A DNA stretch of 64,000 nt from Eutreptiella sp. 'Long Island Sound 2002' (GCA_964036045.1 OZ038381.1:136678306-136742305), one strand, 5' to 3'. Positions 9,151-21,735 are shown, numbered from the stretch's first letter. The notes: generated by a model from the sequence alone, not told the origin. Numbers and translations: made by a program.

Positions 9151-10388
9151 AAACCCATGGCACAGCATCTAGGACTTTCATCGGCTCTTGCCCTCCTTAC
9201 CATGAGCCACTTTTCTTGCTCTCTCATGCGGTTGTGGTGTTACCTACTGAGTGCAAGACCCGGTGACCATTTTTGTCCGCCAGACTATCGAATGTCTTCC
9301 CGTGCGCGAGTTCCAACAGCACAGGCACTCCCTGCGCCGACGCAAAGCGCCGCCTACCCACCGTGTGCGCCCGCGCCGGCCGTAGGTGCTTGTCACTGCT
9401 ACCGTTGTCACGGCTAATCCCAACGACCCGGCGACACCTCTGGCTGCAGCTATGCAGCCCTCCATGGTGGCCATGGCCGCTGCAATAGCCCTACAGCCCC
9501 AGCTTGGTCCCGTGTTGGGGGCCCAATCGACATCGATGCGGCGCCCCGACCCGGCAACGGTTGCGGCGATGCGCCGGCGGCGGTCGCCCTAGCCGCTGCC
9601 CCCGCCGGCGGCCGCGGTTGGACGAGATCCCGGCCGAAGCGCGACCAGGCACTCCCGCCGCCCCCAGCGGAAGCGCGGCGCATCAGGGCATTGCCCCGGC
9701 AAGTGCAATAGATGCAGCGGCGGCTTGACCCCGCCTACATGGAGCTCTTTGAGTACCGCAAGGGGTGCCATATCCACGGCTGCTCAGAGCGCCCTGCGCG
9801 GCGGCCCGAAGCCGCGCCGTCGGCCGCGCACCTTGCGGCTCCGCGGGCAGCGGCCACCCAGCAGTGCGGGTTGCGCCACTAGGTTAACAACCACAACGAG
9901 AACGACGACTGGTACAGCCACTTGCGGCCTTGCACGTGCCAGGGCATTATTCTGACGGGCCCTGTGCGCGCATAGACGGGCCGGCCCGTCGACAGCAGCG
10001 TACAACTGGGCAGGGACACAAGGAGCCAGCCCTGTGCATTGACCATGGATAGCCACGGCACGGGGTGGCTTGAAGCGGCCAAGTACCCGGGCTGCTCATC
10101 TGTGAGCCCTAGTGTCCACCGGCTCCGCGCGATCTTCCGTCTTCCACTTACACGTGGGAGGACTGGGCGGCCGTTCCTCACGACACCCGCGTCGTTGTGG
10201 CTCCGGCGGCCCGCACATCTTGCGGCTTCAACGTACGGCGAATGGGCGCGCTCAGGTACCAGTGCCGCTGGTAAAGCACTAGCGCACGTGGCTGACGACG
10301 GGGTCACCAGCGGGGGGTACGCGGGGGCTGCATGTGTCCAGCGAGTCTCCGGAGAAGCGCCCGGAGAGGCCCAGAGGGTCTCAAGGGA
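9151..10388. other. GC-rich stretch, nothing recognised
   Basis: Open frames on both strands reflect high GC content. None showed a family motif I could name. The right end abuts the putative tail of the minus-strand LINE. Confidence 0.35.
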
Positions 10389-10410
10389 GGGTTGGGTTGG
10401 GTTGGGTTGG
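10389..10410 (-). repeat. (CCAAC)n putative LINE 3' tail
   Basis: About four GGGTT units on the plus strand, that is CCAAC units in the LINE orientation, follow the last recognisable LINE coding sequence by about 260 bases. Short simple repeats of this kind commonly end non-LTR elements. It could also be an unrelated simple repeat. Confidence 0.45.
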
Positions 10411-10669
10411 ACTCTCCCGACTTGAAAAATGCGACGGACCCGTCGAGGCTGAAAAATTTTGGGTCCACCGGGAGCGGCGCAATCATTGGAGTAGTCTGAG
10501 CACACTCCGCCACCTGAAAAGGGACTATCGCACGACACATTCGCCTGCTGCAGCTGGCGCATACCGCCTGCATCGCTCCTTGTCCAGCCGCGGCTGGCCC
10601 GCGATAGCCCCACCGTGCCCTGGGTTCGGTGCCCACTTAGCTGGGCTGCCGCTCTGGATGCTTGCGGGA

Positions 10670-11848
10670 TTACTCCGATGCTGCTTGGCCCGAACCCCTG
10701 GGAGGGGCATCGGGGGCGCCCATGGCGCGGACCACTATGGAGCTACTGGGCACCGCTGTATACAAAGCCGTCAGCGCCGCCGCGAGCTCCTGCGGCACTG
10801 TGCCTTCCGGCGCAAACATCCACACTCGATCTCCAACTCGGATATGCATATGCTCTCGCTGGGCCTCCAGCCGTGCTAGGCTCCAACGGTGCACAACGGC
10901 ACCTTCCTAGGCAGGTGCCTGTCCACCGCCAATCACAACAAGCACAGAACAGTGCTGCCCGTCTAAGTCCAGAGGGAACTCCGGTTCCACAAGGGCTGCC
11001 ACGCCCAGGCTTGGGGTCTCTGCCAGCGCTGTGACTGCGCGGTCATACAGGTGCAGCAATGCAGACAAGCACGCGGCGGGTTGCCACGATAGCCCATGCG
11101 TCCAGCCGCTCACCCGACCATTGGATGCACACCACAACAGATCCCAGGCTGCTGATTAGGCATACGTGGCTAGTGCCTCCAGGGAGACGTTGGCCAGGCC
11201 GTCTGGACGAGCTGGCATAAGCCAGTGTGACGCCTCCGCGCATGTCCCCATGAGTAGCCCCGACCACATGCCGCATCCAGTGTGGGGGTGCGCTGGTGGC
11301 CACGTTGTTGTCACCTCATGGTCGGCCCGTAGGTTGAGGTGCAAGCTGTCACCACCGGGAAGTCCCAGGCGTACCCACGTAGTGGTCATGCACTCTGGCG
11401 CTGTTGCAACGGGCGCCGCCGCGGGTACGAGCGCACGAAAGCTAGCTTGTACGGCCAGAGCTACTTTGCGACATGCTGCTAGTAGGTGTGGGCCCCATCC
11501 GGCCCACGGCAGCTCGCAGAACGGGCAGTTGAAGACGTTGTCGGGGGCTGTCACCGTCGTCCAGGCTGCCCAAAGCCACGTGGCAAACTTCAGGGCGTGC
11601 TTGGATAAGTGGGCTTTTAGAACCTCTCGCTCCCACGGCAGCCCAGCCTTTAGGTCACGGCGCAGGAGGGCATCTAGGTGCGGCATCGCTGGAGCTAACT
11701 GCTCGTACCGGCGCTCCATGGCCACAGAGTGACGCACATACGGCACGCCCCCTGCTGTGAGCACCGCCACGCCACCGACGTCCGCTGCGAATAGCCTGGG
11801 GCCCTCTTCTCCTTCCGGCATCCGCGACGTCGCCAAACTGTGCGCCAT
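10670..11848 (-). pseudogene. LINE ORF2 C-terminal region with CCHC finger
   Basis: A single frame runs from 11848 down to 10670 and is interrupted by in-frame stops near 11156 (TAA) and 10907 (TAG). In the first part, CPFCELPWAGWGPHLLAAC gives the C-x2-C-x7-H-x4-C pattern that closes ORF2 in many LINEs. The region after the first stop (WCASNGRVSGWTHGLSW and following) and after the second (VGDRVWMFAPEGTVPQELA) remains protein-like, which shows these stops are recent damage and not the natural end. Confidence 0.65.
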
Positions 11849-11935
11849 GTGCTGAAGGCTGGCTAGCCCCGGTGCGGGGCTGAGGGCACCACTCGCGAAG
11901 TCCTACTTCGCCCGCACGTACACTTCGGCTGCTTG

Positions 11936-12364
11936 CTAGAGGTGCAACCTGGCCACGTATCGGACCCGCAGGCTATCCGCATACGGGTTGTCCGACACGA
12001 CGTGATGCTCCCCTTCTGTGGTGACGTGGGTGTTATCCGCCTGAGCCAACACCTCTGTGGTCATGGGAAGGCGTATGTTTCGAAGCACAGCGAGCCCCAG
12101 ATATCGACCGAACCATTCCGCTGCCCATGGGTACGGGTCCACCACTGCCACTGCAAATCAAGCATCCGCAAACACCCCACGGGCATCTCCAAGGATTGCT
12201 GCATACGCAAGCAATCCCCGGCCACATGCCCCATCGGCGGCCACCGCGACGTGAAGGCCTTCCAGGGCTCGGTGCTGGCGCATATGCATGGCTACTGCGG
12301 GCACGTGCGCTGCCGGGAGCAGCACCAGCTGCAGCCGCGACGCCTCGAGGAGTGAGTGCAACAC
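11936..12364 (-). pseudogene. LINE RNase H-like domain
   Basis: In the same frame as the CCHC region, AVAADGACGRGLLAYAA resembles the first RNase H strand with its catalytic Asp in a DG(S/A) motif. TEVLAQADNTHVTT and SDNPYADSLRV resemble the later helix and the Asp-containing segment. RNase H removes the RNA strand during reverse transcription. Stops separate the two pieces (about 12158) and the domain from its neighbours. The assignment rests on short motifs and position. Confidence 0.5.
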
Positions 12365-12391
12365 ATGGGCGTCAGAGTACGCTTGCGTAAC

Positions 12392-12646
12392 CTAGTCCCT
12401 ATGGCCCAACTCATGTCGTAGAAGGTTGGGTACATAGCTACTGCGGCTGTTGAGGGCGGCCAGTAAGGTGTGAACGAACCGGACCGCGGGTCGGTCCTGC
12501 AGCCGGGGCGCATGCAGACCGAGCATACGAACTGGTCGATAGAGCAGGGTTCTGGGGAAGCTACGGGGCAGCCCCAGAGCACGCCTGTGGATGCCATCCG
12601 ACAGCCGCTGGCAAGCCTCTAGATTGAGACCCACCGCGGGGACCAC
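12392..12646 (-). pseudogene. LINE post-RT (thumb-like) segment
   Basis: The frame encodes RRALGLPRSFPRTLLYRPV, followed by a GLHAPRLQDRPAVRFVH stretch. This pattern (LGLP..., a Leu-Tyr-x-Pro, then a GL-x-x-P motif) typically follows the RT core in LINE ORF2 proteins. It is in the same frame as the RNase H and CCHC pieces. Confidence 0.5.
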
Positions 12647-13742
12647 GTCCAGGACGAAATGCCTTGGTCAGCGCGAAGGTGGTCACCACTTGCAGAGCCA
12701 AGGGGTACGCTGGCTCTGTCCGTGGCACTACCCAGTGCAGATTGCGCAGTGCCTTCTGGTATTTGACTAGTACCGCTCTGGGCGGTTCACCCATGACAAT
12801 TGGAATCTTCACCATGGCGAGGTCGGTAGAGTCCCTTTTTATGACACCGCGGACGGTCGACAGTTGGCTGGCGGCGTAGCCCAGGGCACCCCCTTTGTCG
12901 ACCAGGAGGTACCCCTTCAATTTGGACCGGTTGATGGCCCCACCTCCAGCTAGACATGTTTTTTGGCTGACCCGCAGTACGTGGGCTGCTCCGTGTACGC
13001 GTGTACGCAGAGATGCGCCGGTCGTCGCTAGATGATACTTACGGGACGTACTCGGCTGCACACGCCAGATGCAGGGACACCATTATGCCTGGTCTGGCCC
13101 CCCCCCCGGCCCACCAGTTTCTGGATGCAGCGCGTTGCCTACGATGGCCGCGTTCGGTGTCAAGCCCACGGAGCCTAGTTCTTTGAACCCTCCAACTCCC
13201 ATGCTATCTCCCTGGGCCCCACCGTGGAGCATGCGGTAGGGGCCCACCAGCCCGTACGGCAACTGCAAGTAGATGCGCAGCTTGCCGTAGAAGGACTTGT
13301 GCCACGGGTCAACACAGATGCCGTCAAGGCACACCTACTGCAGCGATTCACGCTGCACGTTGCAGAACGCGTTACTTTCTTCCCAGTAGAACACCCACAA
13401 AAGGCGGCGCTCACGTATCCATAGTGGAATGGCCCAGCGACAGAATATGGCCACCAGCTTGCTACTAAACTCCTTGCGGTAGGCGAAGGCCGAGGGCGAT
13501 CGAGTCCCAGCACTGTGGATACCAATCTGGAGGCGGTGGAATATCGCCGTCGACTCTTTCCGCCGCACCGGCTCCTCTAGCATGACCGGCCGGCTCATGC
13601 GCACCGGCCATTGCGGCTCCTTTTTCAGGAGGCAAAGGTGCAGAACCGCATTGAGGATGCGGGGTGGAACCCCCTGTGGGTGGCATGCAATAGCTCCACC
13701 AGAACCCAGATGGCAGTGCCCGACAGCCGACTTTGCAGTCAT
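12561..13742 (-). pseudogene. LINE reverse transcriptase core, proximal copy
   Basis: The frame starting near 13742 carries RT fingers (GVPPRILNAVLHLCLLKKEP, with the RPVMLEEP motif), then a degenerate motif A region, YWEESNAFCNV, that lacks the catalytic Asp as read. A TAG follows at about 13335. Then comes motif B, GGAQGDSMG, in the usual G-x-x-QGD form. The DD of motif C is visible only in another frame (SSDDRRISAY near 13010-13045). The original frame resumes with TCLAGGGAINRSKLKGYLLV. At least one indel and two stops make it non-functional. Confidence 0.7.
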
Positions 13743-16061
13743 TGCACCGGCTCTCCAAACGCCGCCGCCTCGGACCCCGATCGTCGGATTTCGTAGTTCA
13801 TCACCTGAAAGTTGGGCGGGGAATTTGGGGTGACGGGCGCTCTGGGGTCCACTGCATACTCACCTCGCTGTGTGAGGGCCCGTCGGGTGGCTGTGGTGAT
13901 GTCTGGCCGATCAGACATGCATGGGCGGGCGGTACTGATTTGCAAGCTGCTAGAGCCACGCTGCATTTGAGCCATTGTGGCGGCCACACTGCAGTTCCAT
14001 CGCCTGACGCAACAGCTCATCCTTGAAGGCGTCCAGCTCTTTCGGGAAGTACTCGCCGTCCGGGCTGACGGATGACAATCGTTGACATCTGGCTTTGCGG
14101 ATTATCAGGGCCGCGGCGGTGACTGGAGTAACCCCTGTCCCTTGCAACTTGCCTTCTGTTAGCTGGACTGCTCGGAGTAACGCCGCGTCCTGCCGGCGTG
14201 CCCACCATGCTGTTAGCCGATCCCGGGCGGCCAGTTGGGTGCCCCCAAACAACTTGGCGGCCGCTTCTGCCGCCAATCGAAACCCACTGGAGGATGACGC
14301 GATGCCCAATGCCCAATGCCGCCGATGCACTCCCAGTAGAATGTGAACGCGCCATCCGGTGACAGGCCGGCACACCAGGCCGACCAGAATGCTAGGCTGG
14401 CCATGGCGGTTGCGGAGGCCAAGTGCCACTGATCCGCTCTCCGAAAGCGGAACACACGGCCCGCCGGATTGGCGTGCGATAGGTACTCGGAGCGCACGCT
14501 GAGGTCGCAAGCCACTTCCATATGGGTACTGAAGCTAGGCAGCAGGAGCTTTTTGCAGGCGTGTATTGGTGACCGAGCACTCACGAGGACCCAATCCAGC
14601 TCCGTACGGGACACTCTTGCTTTGCTGGCGACGATGTTGGTGGCCTCTCCGGGGCGGTAGAGGTAGAAGCCACCCCAGTACTTGCTGTCTGTGCACGCCT
14701 TGCGCAGCCAGGCGCCGGAATCGTTCACGAGGTCAGCGTTCATGTCGCCTGCGACTATCTTCACCCCGCCGGGATGCGTGGCCTGAAACGCGGCGCTCTG
14801 GAGAATATTGAGCTGCTTGTTTGCGGCCCTCATCCCTGGCCGGAAGTGCACATTCGTTACCATGACGGGGACTACCTCTGAGACGGGGATGGCCACAATG
14901 AGGGCATGCTCATCCTTGTCGGACTGCAGCGGCGCCCGTGACTGCAGCCAGTGATGGATGAGTATTGCCAGGCCCCCGCCAGGCACCACGGGGCCCAGGA
15001 CGACGCGATAGGGGACCCCTTTGAGACTATCATCAACAAACAGGGGGCCCGCCTCTTGGAGACATACCACCTCCGGCTCGAAATCCACCAAAAGCGCCAT
15101 AAACATCCTCATCTTGGAGGCCAGACCTCCTGCATTGAAGGTGAAGATCAGAAGCTGTGTGATGCCGGTGGGCAAGGCGTCGAACTCGGGAATGTCGGGA
15201 ATGTCGCTGCCAACGTTCCGAGCACGCAACTGTTCATGCAGACAAACGTCTCCCGTTGGCCGGAGATCGCAGATGCCTGGGGAGCACAAGTTGTGGATAG
15301 AGAGAAGGCAAAGCACCTCTGAGTTCGGATACGTGGATGCTGCAGCTCCGCGCCATATGCCGGGTAACGGTGGACCCCTCGGGTAGGGCGCCGCACACCG
15401 GCATCTCTGGCGGACGAGCTCGGTCACTTGGTTGGGTCAAGACTGGGCGCTGCAGCCGGGGCTAATCGCAGCGGGGGCAGAGGTCAGACTTGAGCCACGG
15501 GCCCACGCACCAATCATCCTTGAGCTGGGAGGGTGGCAACGCTACATTTTCAGGCAGGCGGGAGTGTAGGGAGCCCAGGAGAAAGCCCACGCGTCCCGCT
15601 GGGGCGACTGCTGGGTTCGGTACTATGTGAGCAGGACCAGCATATGAGGACCGGTCCATATCGGCGGGGAGACCAGCACGTCATCCTTCGGTCGGTGTGT
15701 GTGATCCACTAGGGCAGACACCCAGAGCTCCACAATGAGGAAGGCTTGAGCCACGGGTAACTTGGGTACGGGGTTAAGAAGGCCGGCCTGACCGGACAGA
15801 GCTGCGCACAGCGCCTTTTTGACCGCAGTCAGAACTACAGGCAGCGGGGCTGCGATTCGGACCGGAAAGGTGCGGGTCCCGGGGTCGGCGGAGAGGCATG
15901 GGCCAATGGTGCAGCACAGGAGACCAGCGGTTACCACCTCCTCGTCTCCCGGGGGCTTTGCTTGATCCTGGACGGGCTCAATGGCTAAGACGATGGGGTC
16001 CCCGTCCACTGCCTGATCGCGTAGCTGCCTGCGAACGTGCTGCAGGCTCCAGCTCAGGTTT
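12918..16061. repeat. 3144-bp tandem duplication, unit 1
   Basis: This unit is repeated immediately at 16062-19205 with the same length. By eye only about seven to ten substitutions separate them, for example 13161 A versus 16305 G. The junctions share a short TTC microhomology. The unit covers the N-terminal part of RT, the endonuclease and the region before it, so the duplication lies inside the LINE. Confidence 0.95.
14213..15427 (-). pseudogene. LINE AP endonuclease, proximal copy
   Basis: The open frame of 404 residues carries the endonuclease/exonuclease/phosphatase fold motifs in order: FTFNAGGLASK (Asn), VVCLQEAGP (Glu), GGGLAILIH, VAGDMNADL (Asp and Asn), RTELDWVLVS and STHMEV, the usual S-x-H near the end. 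These residues make the nick that primes reverse transcription in LINEs. The domain begins near residue 90; the first part is not recognised. The frame runs out past the domain, and the coding sequence continues in a shifted frame (AAEAAAKLFGGTQLAARD at about 14270) toward RT, showing a frameshift. Confidence 0.85.
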
Positions 16062-16226
16062 CAATTTGGACCGGTTGATGGCCCCACCTCCAGCTAGACA
16101 TGTTTTTTGGCTGACCCGCAGTACGTGGGCTGCTCCGTGTACGCGTGTACGCACAGATGCGCCGGTCGTCGCTGGATGATACTTACGGGACGTACTCGGC
16201 TGCACACGCCAGATGCAGGGACACCA

Positions 16227-16886
16227 TTATGCCTGGTCTGGCCCCCCCCCCGGCCCACCAGTTTCTGGATGCAGCGCGTTGCCTACGATGGCCGCGTTCG
16301 GTGTCGAGCCCACGGAGCCTAGTTCTTTGAACCCTCCAACTCCCATGCTATCTCCCTGGGCCCCACCGTGGAGCATGCGGTAGGGGCCCACCAGCCCGTA
16401 CGGCAACTGCAAGTAGATGCGCAGCTTGCCGTAGAAGGACTTGTGCCACGGGTCAACACAGATGCCGTCAAGGCACACCTACTGCAGCGATTCACGCTGC
16501 ACGTTGCAGAACGCGTTACTTTCTTCCCAGTAGAACACCCACAAAAGGCGGCGCTCACGTATCCATAGTGGAATGGCCCAGCGACAGAATATGGCCACCA
16601 GCTTGCTACTAAACTCCTTGCGGTAGGCGAAGGCCGAGGGCGATCGAGTCCCAGCACTGTGGATACCAATCTGGAGGCGGTGGAATATCGCCGTCGACTC
16701 TTTCCGCCGCACCGGCTCCTCTAGCATGACCGGCCGGCTCATGCGCACCGGCCATTGCGGCTCCTTTTTCAGGAGGCAAAGGTGCAGAACCGCATTGAGG
16801 ATGCGGGGTGGAACCCCCTGTGGGTGGCATGCAATAGCTCCACCAGAACCCAGATGGCAGTGCCCGACAGCCGACTTTGCAGTCAT
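16227..16886 (-). pseudogene. LINE RT N-terminal part, distal copy
   Basis: This copy of the RT fingers and motif B segment has the same in-frame TAG between motif A and motif B as the proximal copy. Both copies therefore inherited that stop before duplicating. The copy stops within RT at the duplication junction near 16062, so it has no C-terminal half. Confidence 0.75.
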
Positions 16887-17356
16887 TGCACCGGCTCTCC
16901 AAACGCCGCCGCCTCGGACCCCGATCGTCGGATTTCGTAGTTCATCACCTGAAAGTTGGGCGGGGAATTTGGGGTGACGGGCGCTCTGGGGTCCACTGCA
17001 TACTCACCTCGCTGTGTGAGGGCCCGTCGGGTGGCTGTGGTGATGTCTGGCCGATCAGACATGCATGGGCGGGCGGTACTGATTTGCAAGCTGCTAGAGC
17101 CACGCTGCATTTGAGCCATTGTGGCGGCCACACTGCAGTTCCATCGCCTGACGCAACAGCTCATCCTTGAAGGCGTCCAGCTCTTTCGGGAAGTACTCGC
17201 CGTCCGGGCTGACGGATGACAATCGTTGACATCTGGCTTTGCGGATTATCAGGGCCGCGGCGGTGACTGGAGTAACCCCTGTCCCTTGCAACTTGCCTTC
17301 TGTTAGCTGGACTGCTCGGAGTAACGCCGCGTCCTGCCGGCGTGCCCACCATGCTG

Positions 17357-18571
17357 TTAGCCGATCCCGGGCGGCCAGTTGGGTGCCCCCAAACAACTTG
17401 GCGGCCGCTTCTGCCGCCAATCGAAACCCACTGGAGGATGACGCGATGCCCAATGCCCAATGCCGCCGATGCACTCCCAGTAGAATGTGAACGCGCCATC
17501 CGGTGACAGGCCGGCACACCAGGCCGACCAGAATGCTAGGCTGGCCATGGCGGTTGCGGAGGCCAAGTGCCACTGATCCGCTCTCCGAAAGCGGAACACA
17601 CGGCCCGCCGGATTGGCGTGCGATAGGTACTCGGAGCGCACGCTGAGGTCGCAAGCCACTTCCATATGGGTACTGAAGCTAGGCAGCAGGAGCTTTTTGC
17701 AGGCGTGTATTGGTGACCGAGCACTCACGAGGACCCAATCCAGCTCCGTACGGGACACTCTTGCTTTGCTGGCGACGATGTTGGTGGCCTCTCCGGGGCG
17801 GTAGAGGTAGAAGCCACCCCAGTACTTGCTGTCTGTGCACGCCTTGCGCAGCCAGGCGCCGGAATCGTTCACGAGGTCAGCGTTCATGTCGCCTGCGACT
17901 ATCTTCACCCCGCCGGGATGCGTGGCCTGAAACGCGGCGCTCTGGAGAATATTGAGCTGCTTGTTTGCGGCCCTCATCCCTGGCCGGAAGTGCACATTCG
18001 TTACCATGACGGGGACTACCTCTGAGACGGGGATGGCCACAATGAGGGCATGCTCATCCTTGTCGGACTGCAGCGGCGCCCGTGACTGCAGCCAGTGATG
18101 GATGAGTATTGCCAGGCCCCCGCCAGGCACCACGGGGCCCAGGACGACGCGATAGGGGACCCCTTTGAGACTATCATCAACAAACAGGGGGCCCGCCTCT
18201 TGGAGACATACCACCTCCGGCTCGAAATCCACCAAAAGCGCCATAAACATCCTCATCTTGGAGGCCAGACCTCCTGCATTGAAGGTGAAGATCAGAAGCT
18301 GTGTGATGCCGGTGGGCAAGGCGTCGAACTCGGGAATGTCGGGAATGTCGCTGCCAACGTTCCGAGCACGCAACTGTTCATGCAGACAAACGTCTCCCGT
18401 TGGCCGGAGGTCGCAGATGCCTGGGGAGCACAAGTTGTGGATAGAGAGAAGGCAAAGCACCTCTGAGTTCGGATACGTGGATGCTGCAGCTCCGCGCCAT
18501 ATGCCGGGTAACGGTGGACCCCTCGGGTAGGGCGCCGCACACCGGCATCTCTGGCGGACGAGCTCGGTCAC
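17357..18571 (-). pseudogene. LINE AP endonuclease, distal copy
   Basis: This 404-residue frame is nearly identical to the one at 14213-15427, with the same motifs and the same frameshift into the RT-ward sequence. It is closest to the single ORF1-like region and so is the original 5' part of the element. Confidence 0.85.
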
Positions 18572-19490
18572 TTGGTTGGGTCAAGACTAGGCGCTGCAGC
18601 CGGGGCTAATCGCAGCGGGGGCAGAGGTCAGACTTGAGCCACGGGCCCACGCACCAATCATCCTTGAGCTGGGAGGGTGGCAACGCTACATTTTCAGGCA
18701 GGCGGGAGTGTAGGGAGCCCAGGAGAAAGCCCACGCGTCCCGCTGGGGCGACTGCTGGGTTCGGTACTATGTGAGCAGGACCAGCATATGAGGACCGGAC
18801 CATATCGGCGGGGAGACCAGCACGTCATCCTTCGGTCGGTGTGTGTGATCCACTAGGGCAGACACCCAGAGCTCCACAATGAGGAAGGCTTGAGCCACGG
18901 GTAACTTGGGTACGGGGTTAAGAAGGCCGGCCTGACCGGACAGAGCTGCGCACAGCGCCTTTTTGACCGCAGTCAGAACTACAGGCAGCGGGGCTGCGAT
19001 TCGGACCCGAAAGGTGCGGGTCCCGGGGTCGGCGGAGAGGCATGGGCCAATGGTGCAGCACAGGAGACCAGCGGTTACCACCTCCTCGTCTCCCGGGGGC
19101 TTTGCTTGATCCTGGACGGGCTCAATGGCTAAGACGATGGGGTCCCCGTCCACTGCCTGATCGCGTAGCTGCCTGCGAACGTGCTGCAGGCTCCAGCTCA
19201 GGTTTCCTACAGCCGCCTACAGGTCAAGGCCACGTTTGTTGCCCCCCAACACCAAGTGCAGTATCGCCGCCGGCACTTTGGGGACCTGGGTAGACGCGGG
19301 GAGGTTTGGGGGTAGTCATTGGCTCTTGCCCTTCCGCCCCGGCACGCTCTTGACTCGTACGGCACGCGTTGGGGCCTTATCGGGGCCTGCCCCCCAAGCT
19401 TGCCCCGACAACTCACGCTGCGGGCCCGCCCCCGCGGACTCACTTCTGCTTCGGTCTCAGTGTCCGCTCCGCCGGGTTTTTCTGCCACGA

Positions 19491-21481
19491 CTACAGGGGC
19501 CCATGGGGCGGCGGCGGGAAGCCGCCTCGAGGTGAACGCTCTCGGCTTGGCGGGGACCGGTATGCCCGGTCCCGGTACGTGGCATACGGTTGGTGGCGGT
19601 AGGCGGTATGCTCGGGGCTGTCGTATGAGCGCCTTCGGCTGTGTTGGCGGTGGTAGCTCGACCTGCGGTCTGTGCTTAGCAACAGGGGCTCGTCGCCGTC
19701 GTCCTCGTCGGATCCGCCGCGCCGGTGACCCCAATGACGGCTGCCACCGTACGGCGTGTGTTGTGAGTCGTCGTGGGCCTCACGGCGAATGAGCACGTAC
19801 GCCCCGGAGACCGTCTCGGCCGGGTGAGAGTGGGAGCCGCGTGATCACTACACGACCCCTCGTGCGGGGCCCAGTCTGGAATCGTCGTGGGCTGCGCCAG
19901 AGCTGCAGACACCTCTGCTGCTACTTCCGCCAGGGGCAGCCCCAGCAGGCCCTCCAGCCTCAGGCTGACATATCTCTCCTCCGGGCTTGGGCTGGTCCGC
20001 TTTGAGTTTGATCGCGATGAGGGTCGGTCGTGTTCCTGACTTTCCTTGGTTGTACGCACCGGAGATGGGCTGCTGTCGCGATGACCTCGTGGTGCGCCTC
20101 GTACCCGATCGTAGTACCGCGGTGCCCTGCGTGGTACCAGATGGGCCCCAGCATTCGTGCGTAGGTGATCGTTGGTGTCGCGAATGGTGGAGACGTCGGG
20201 CACATGAACTAGGAACTCAACGTACGCCTGCCAGAAGGTGTCTAAAATGTCGGCTTGCATCAAGGCGTCGACAAATCGTCCTGGTAGGCCTTGTCTCGCT
20301 CCAGCCACTGCCACGTGCGCACCCTGGGTCTTCCACTCCCACTCAGCTGACCGCGCCGCCAAGATCTCCTCCGCCTCTTCCAGGAGCTCCTGCTTGGTGG
20401 TGGGCGTTCCTTGCAGCAGGCGCTTGTCCTCTAGATTTGTGCGCCCCTCCGCTATGGCCGTGGCTGCCGCCCCCGAGTCATGACCAAAGTGCCCGGCTTG
20501 CGACGTGATGGTGGTCCCCAGCTGCTTGCCGGTGGAGCCCTGGGCCAGCGTGCGGAGGGCTGCCGCCATGGCACGGAAGGGGGCCACTTGCAGCTGCAAA
20601 TTGGTTGCGGCTGCCCGGGTGTGCTCAGGGGGTATGCCCTGACACCTGTCCCAAGCGGACTGCAGCTCCAACGCGAGTCTCTAGTTATCGTCGAAATGGG
20701 GCACCGCCGTTGGAGGCCTCGATGGCTCAGCGGCTCACCCCGGCCCTGCCATCCGCTTCGTGCAGTACGGGGCCGAGGGCGGCGGGTCATCGGTTGTGCG
20801 CTGTGGTACGGGAGGGTGGGGCAACATCGATGGCATGGCCGATTTTATGGCCCCGACAGCTTGGTGTCCGACACGGGGTTATCGAGAGTCAGGCCACTGG
20901 CGTCCGCGGGGGAGCTGAGCCAAGATACCTTGAGCCCCTTGCGCCTCGCCCAGGCGGCCTCCACTGCTTGCCAGAACCAAAGCCAACTCATCATCACTCG
21001 TCCGGCCGCCACAGGATTTTGGGCTTGACTCAGCAGGTGCCTAAAGCTCGCTGGCTTCTTGTCGAAGGCCAGACGGAGCTCGTCCTGGCCTTTGGGCCAG
21101 CGGTGTTGTGTGACCACGTCCGCCATCAGCGCAACTTCGTCCTGGCGCGTGCACTTGTCGAGGAAAGTCGACACTTCAGCCAGCACTTCGGCGAAAGTAT
21201 CCCATGCGACGGATGGACATTTGGAGGCTAGAATGCTGCGGTCGACCTCGCCCATGGTACTTGTCACCGGTGCCAGGTACAGTGCTCTGGACGACTCCGC
21301 GTCGGGAGGGGCATGGGCCAGTGAGATACTTCGGTGCCCGTCGGCCCGTGCTCAGCGACAAGCGGCACGCCATCTGACTCACGGTCTCCCAATAGCCCTC
21401 GTGACATTCCACAGATTCGCAGACTTCAGCTCCGCCTGGTGCTGCGCTAGGCTGAGCTCGGCAAACGACTTGGGCGGCATA
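19491..21481 (-). pseudogene. LINE ORF1-like (gag-like) region
   Basis: Protein-like frames run from a plausible start near 21481 (MPPKSFAELSLAQHQAELK), through a frame at 21267-20845 (SVAWDTFAEVLAEVSTFLDK), to a 331-residue frame at 20671-19676. The last part becomes rich in Arg, Ser and Pro, and another frame at 19796-19491 continues with RS/Pro-rich sequence. A helical N-terminal half with a basic low-complexity tail ahead of the endonuclease fits a LINE ORF1 nucleic-acid-binding protein. No finger or RRM was found, so the call rests mainly on position. At least three frame changes are needed. Confidence 0.45.
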
Positions 21482-21735
21482 ATAGAGCTGCACACAGGTG
21501 AGATGGGGAAGGCGGAGCTCTACCAGTGCACGGGCCATGTGGCCAGCATGACTGTGAATTTTCCGGCTGATTCGGGGTCGGCTAAGCACAACACTTTGTA
21601 CGCGCCGACAAGACCATCACGACTGGCAGGTAATGCAGCGGTCCGATGTCCGCACGCAGCATCTCTGGGCGCAAACAGCCAGCCAGGCCGTCAGCGGCAC
21701 TCGCAGCCTTCAGCTTGATCACGACTGAACGCACG

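Larger units (their letters stand above)
16062..19205. repeat. 3144-bp tandem duplication, unit 2
   Basis: This is the second unit. It continues on its right into LINE sequence found only once (from CCTACAGCCGCC at 19206), while unit 1 continues on its left into the unique RT sequence. That arrangement places the two units as a head-to-tail duplication within one element and not as two insertions. Confidence 0.95.
10389..21481 (-). mobile_element. decayed APE-type LINE with internal tandem duplication
   Basis: Read on the minus strand, the order is: an ORF1-like region (21481 to about 19206); an AP endonuclease and N-terminal RT segment present twice; the rest of RT and its thumb-like region; an RNase H-like segment; a CCHC finger; and a C-terminal extension to about 10670. 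The putative 3' end is a short CCAAC repeat, seen on the plus strand as GGGTT units at 10389-10410. This is the layout of endonuclease-bearing non-LTR retrotransposons that carry RNase H. Stops and frameshifts throughout show it is not functional. The clade cannot be set by eye. Confidence 0.8.

Noticed and set aside
10389-10410. Interstitial telomere repeat
   Set aside because: Only about four GGGTT units are present, placed where a LINE tail is expected. The motif is not a standard telomere repeat for a known algal group.
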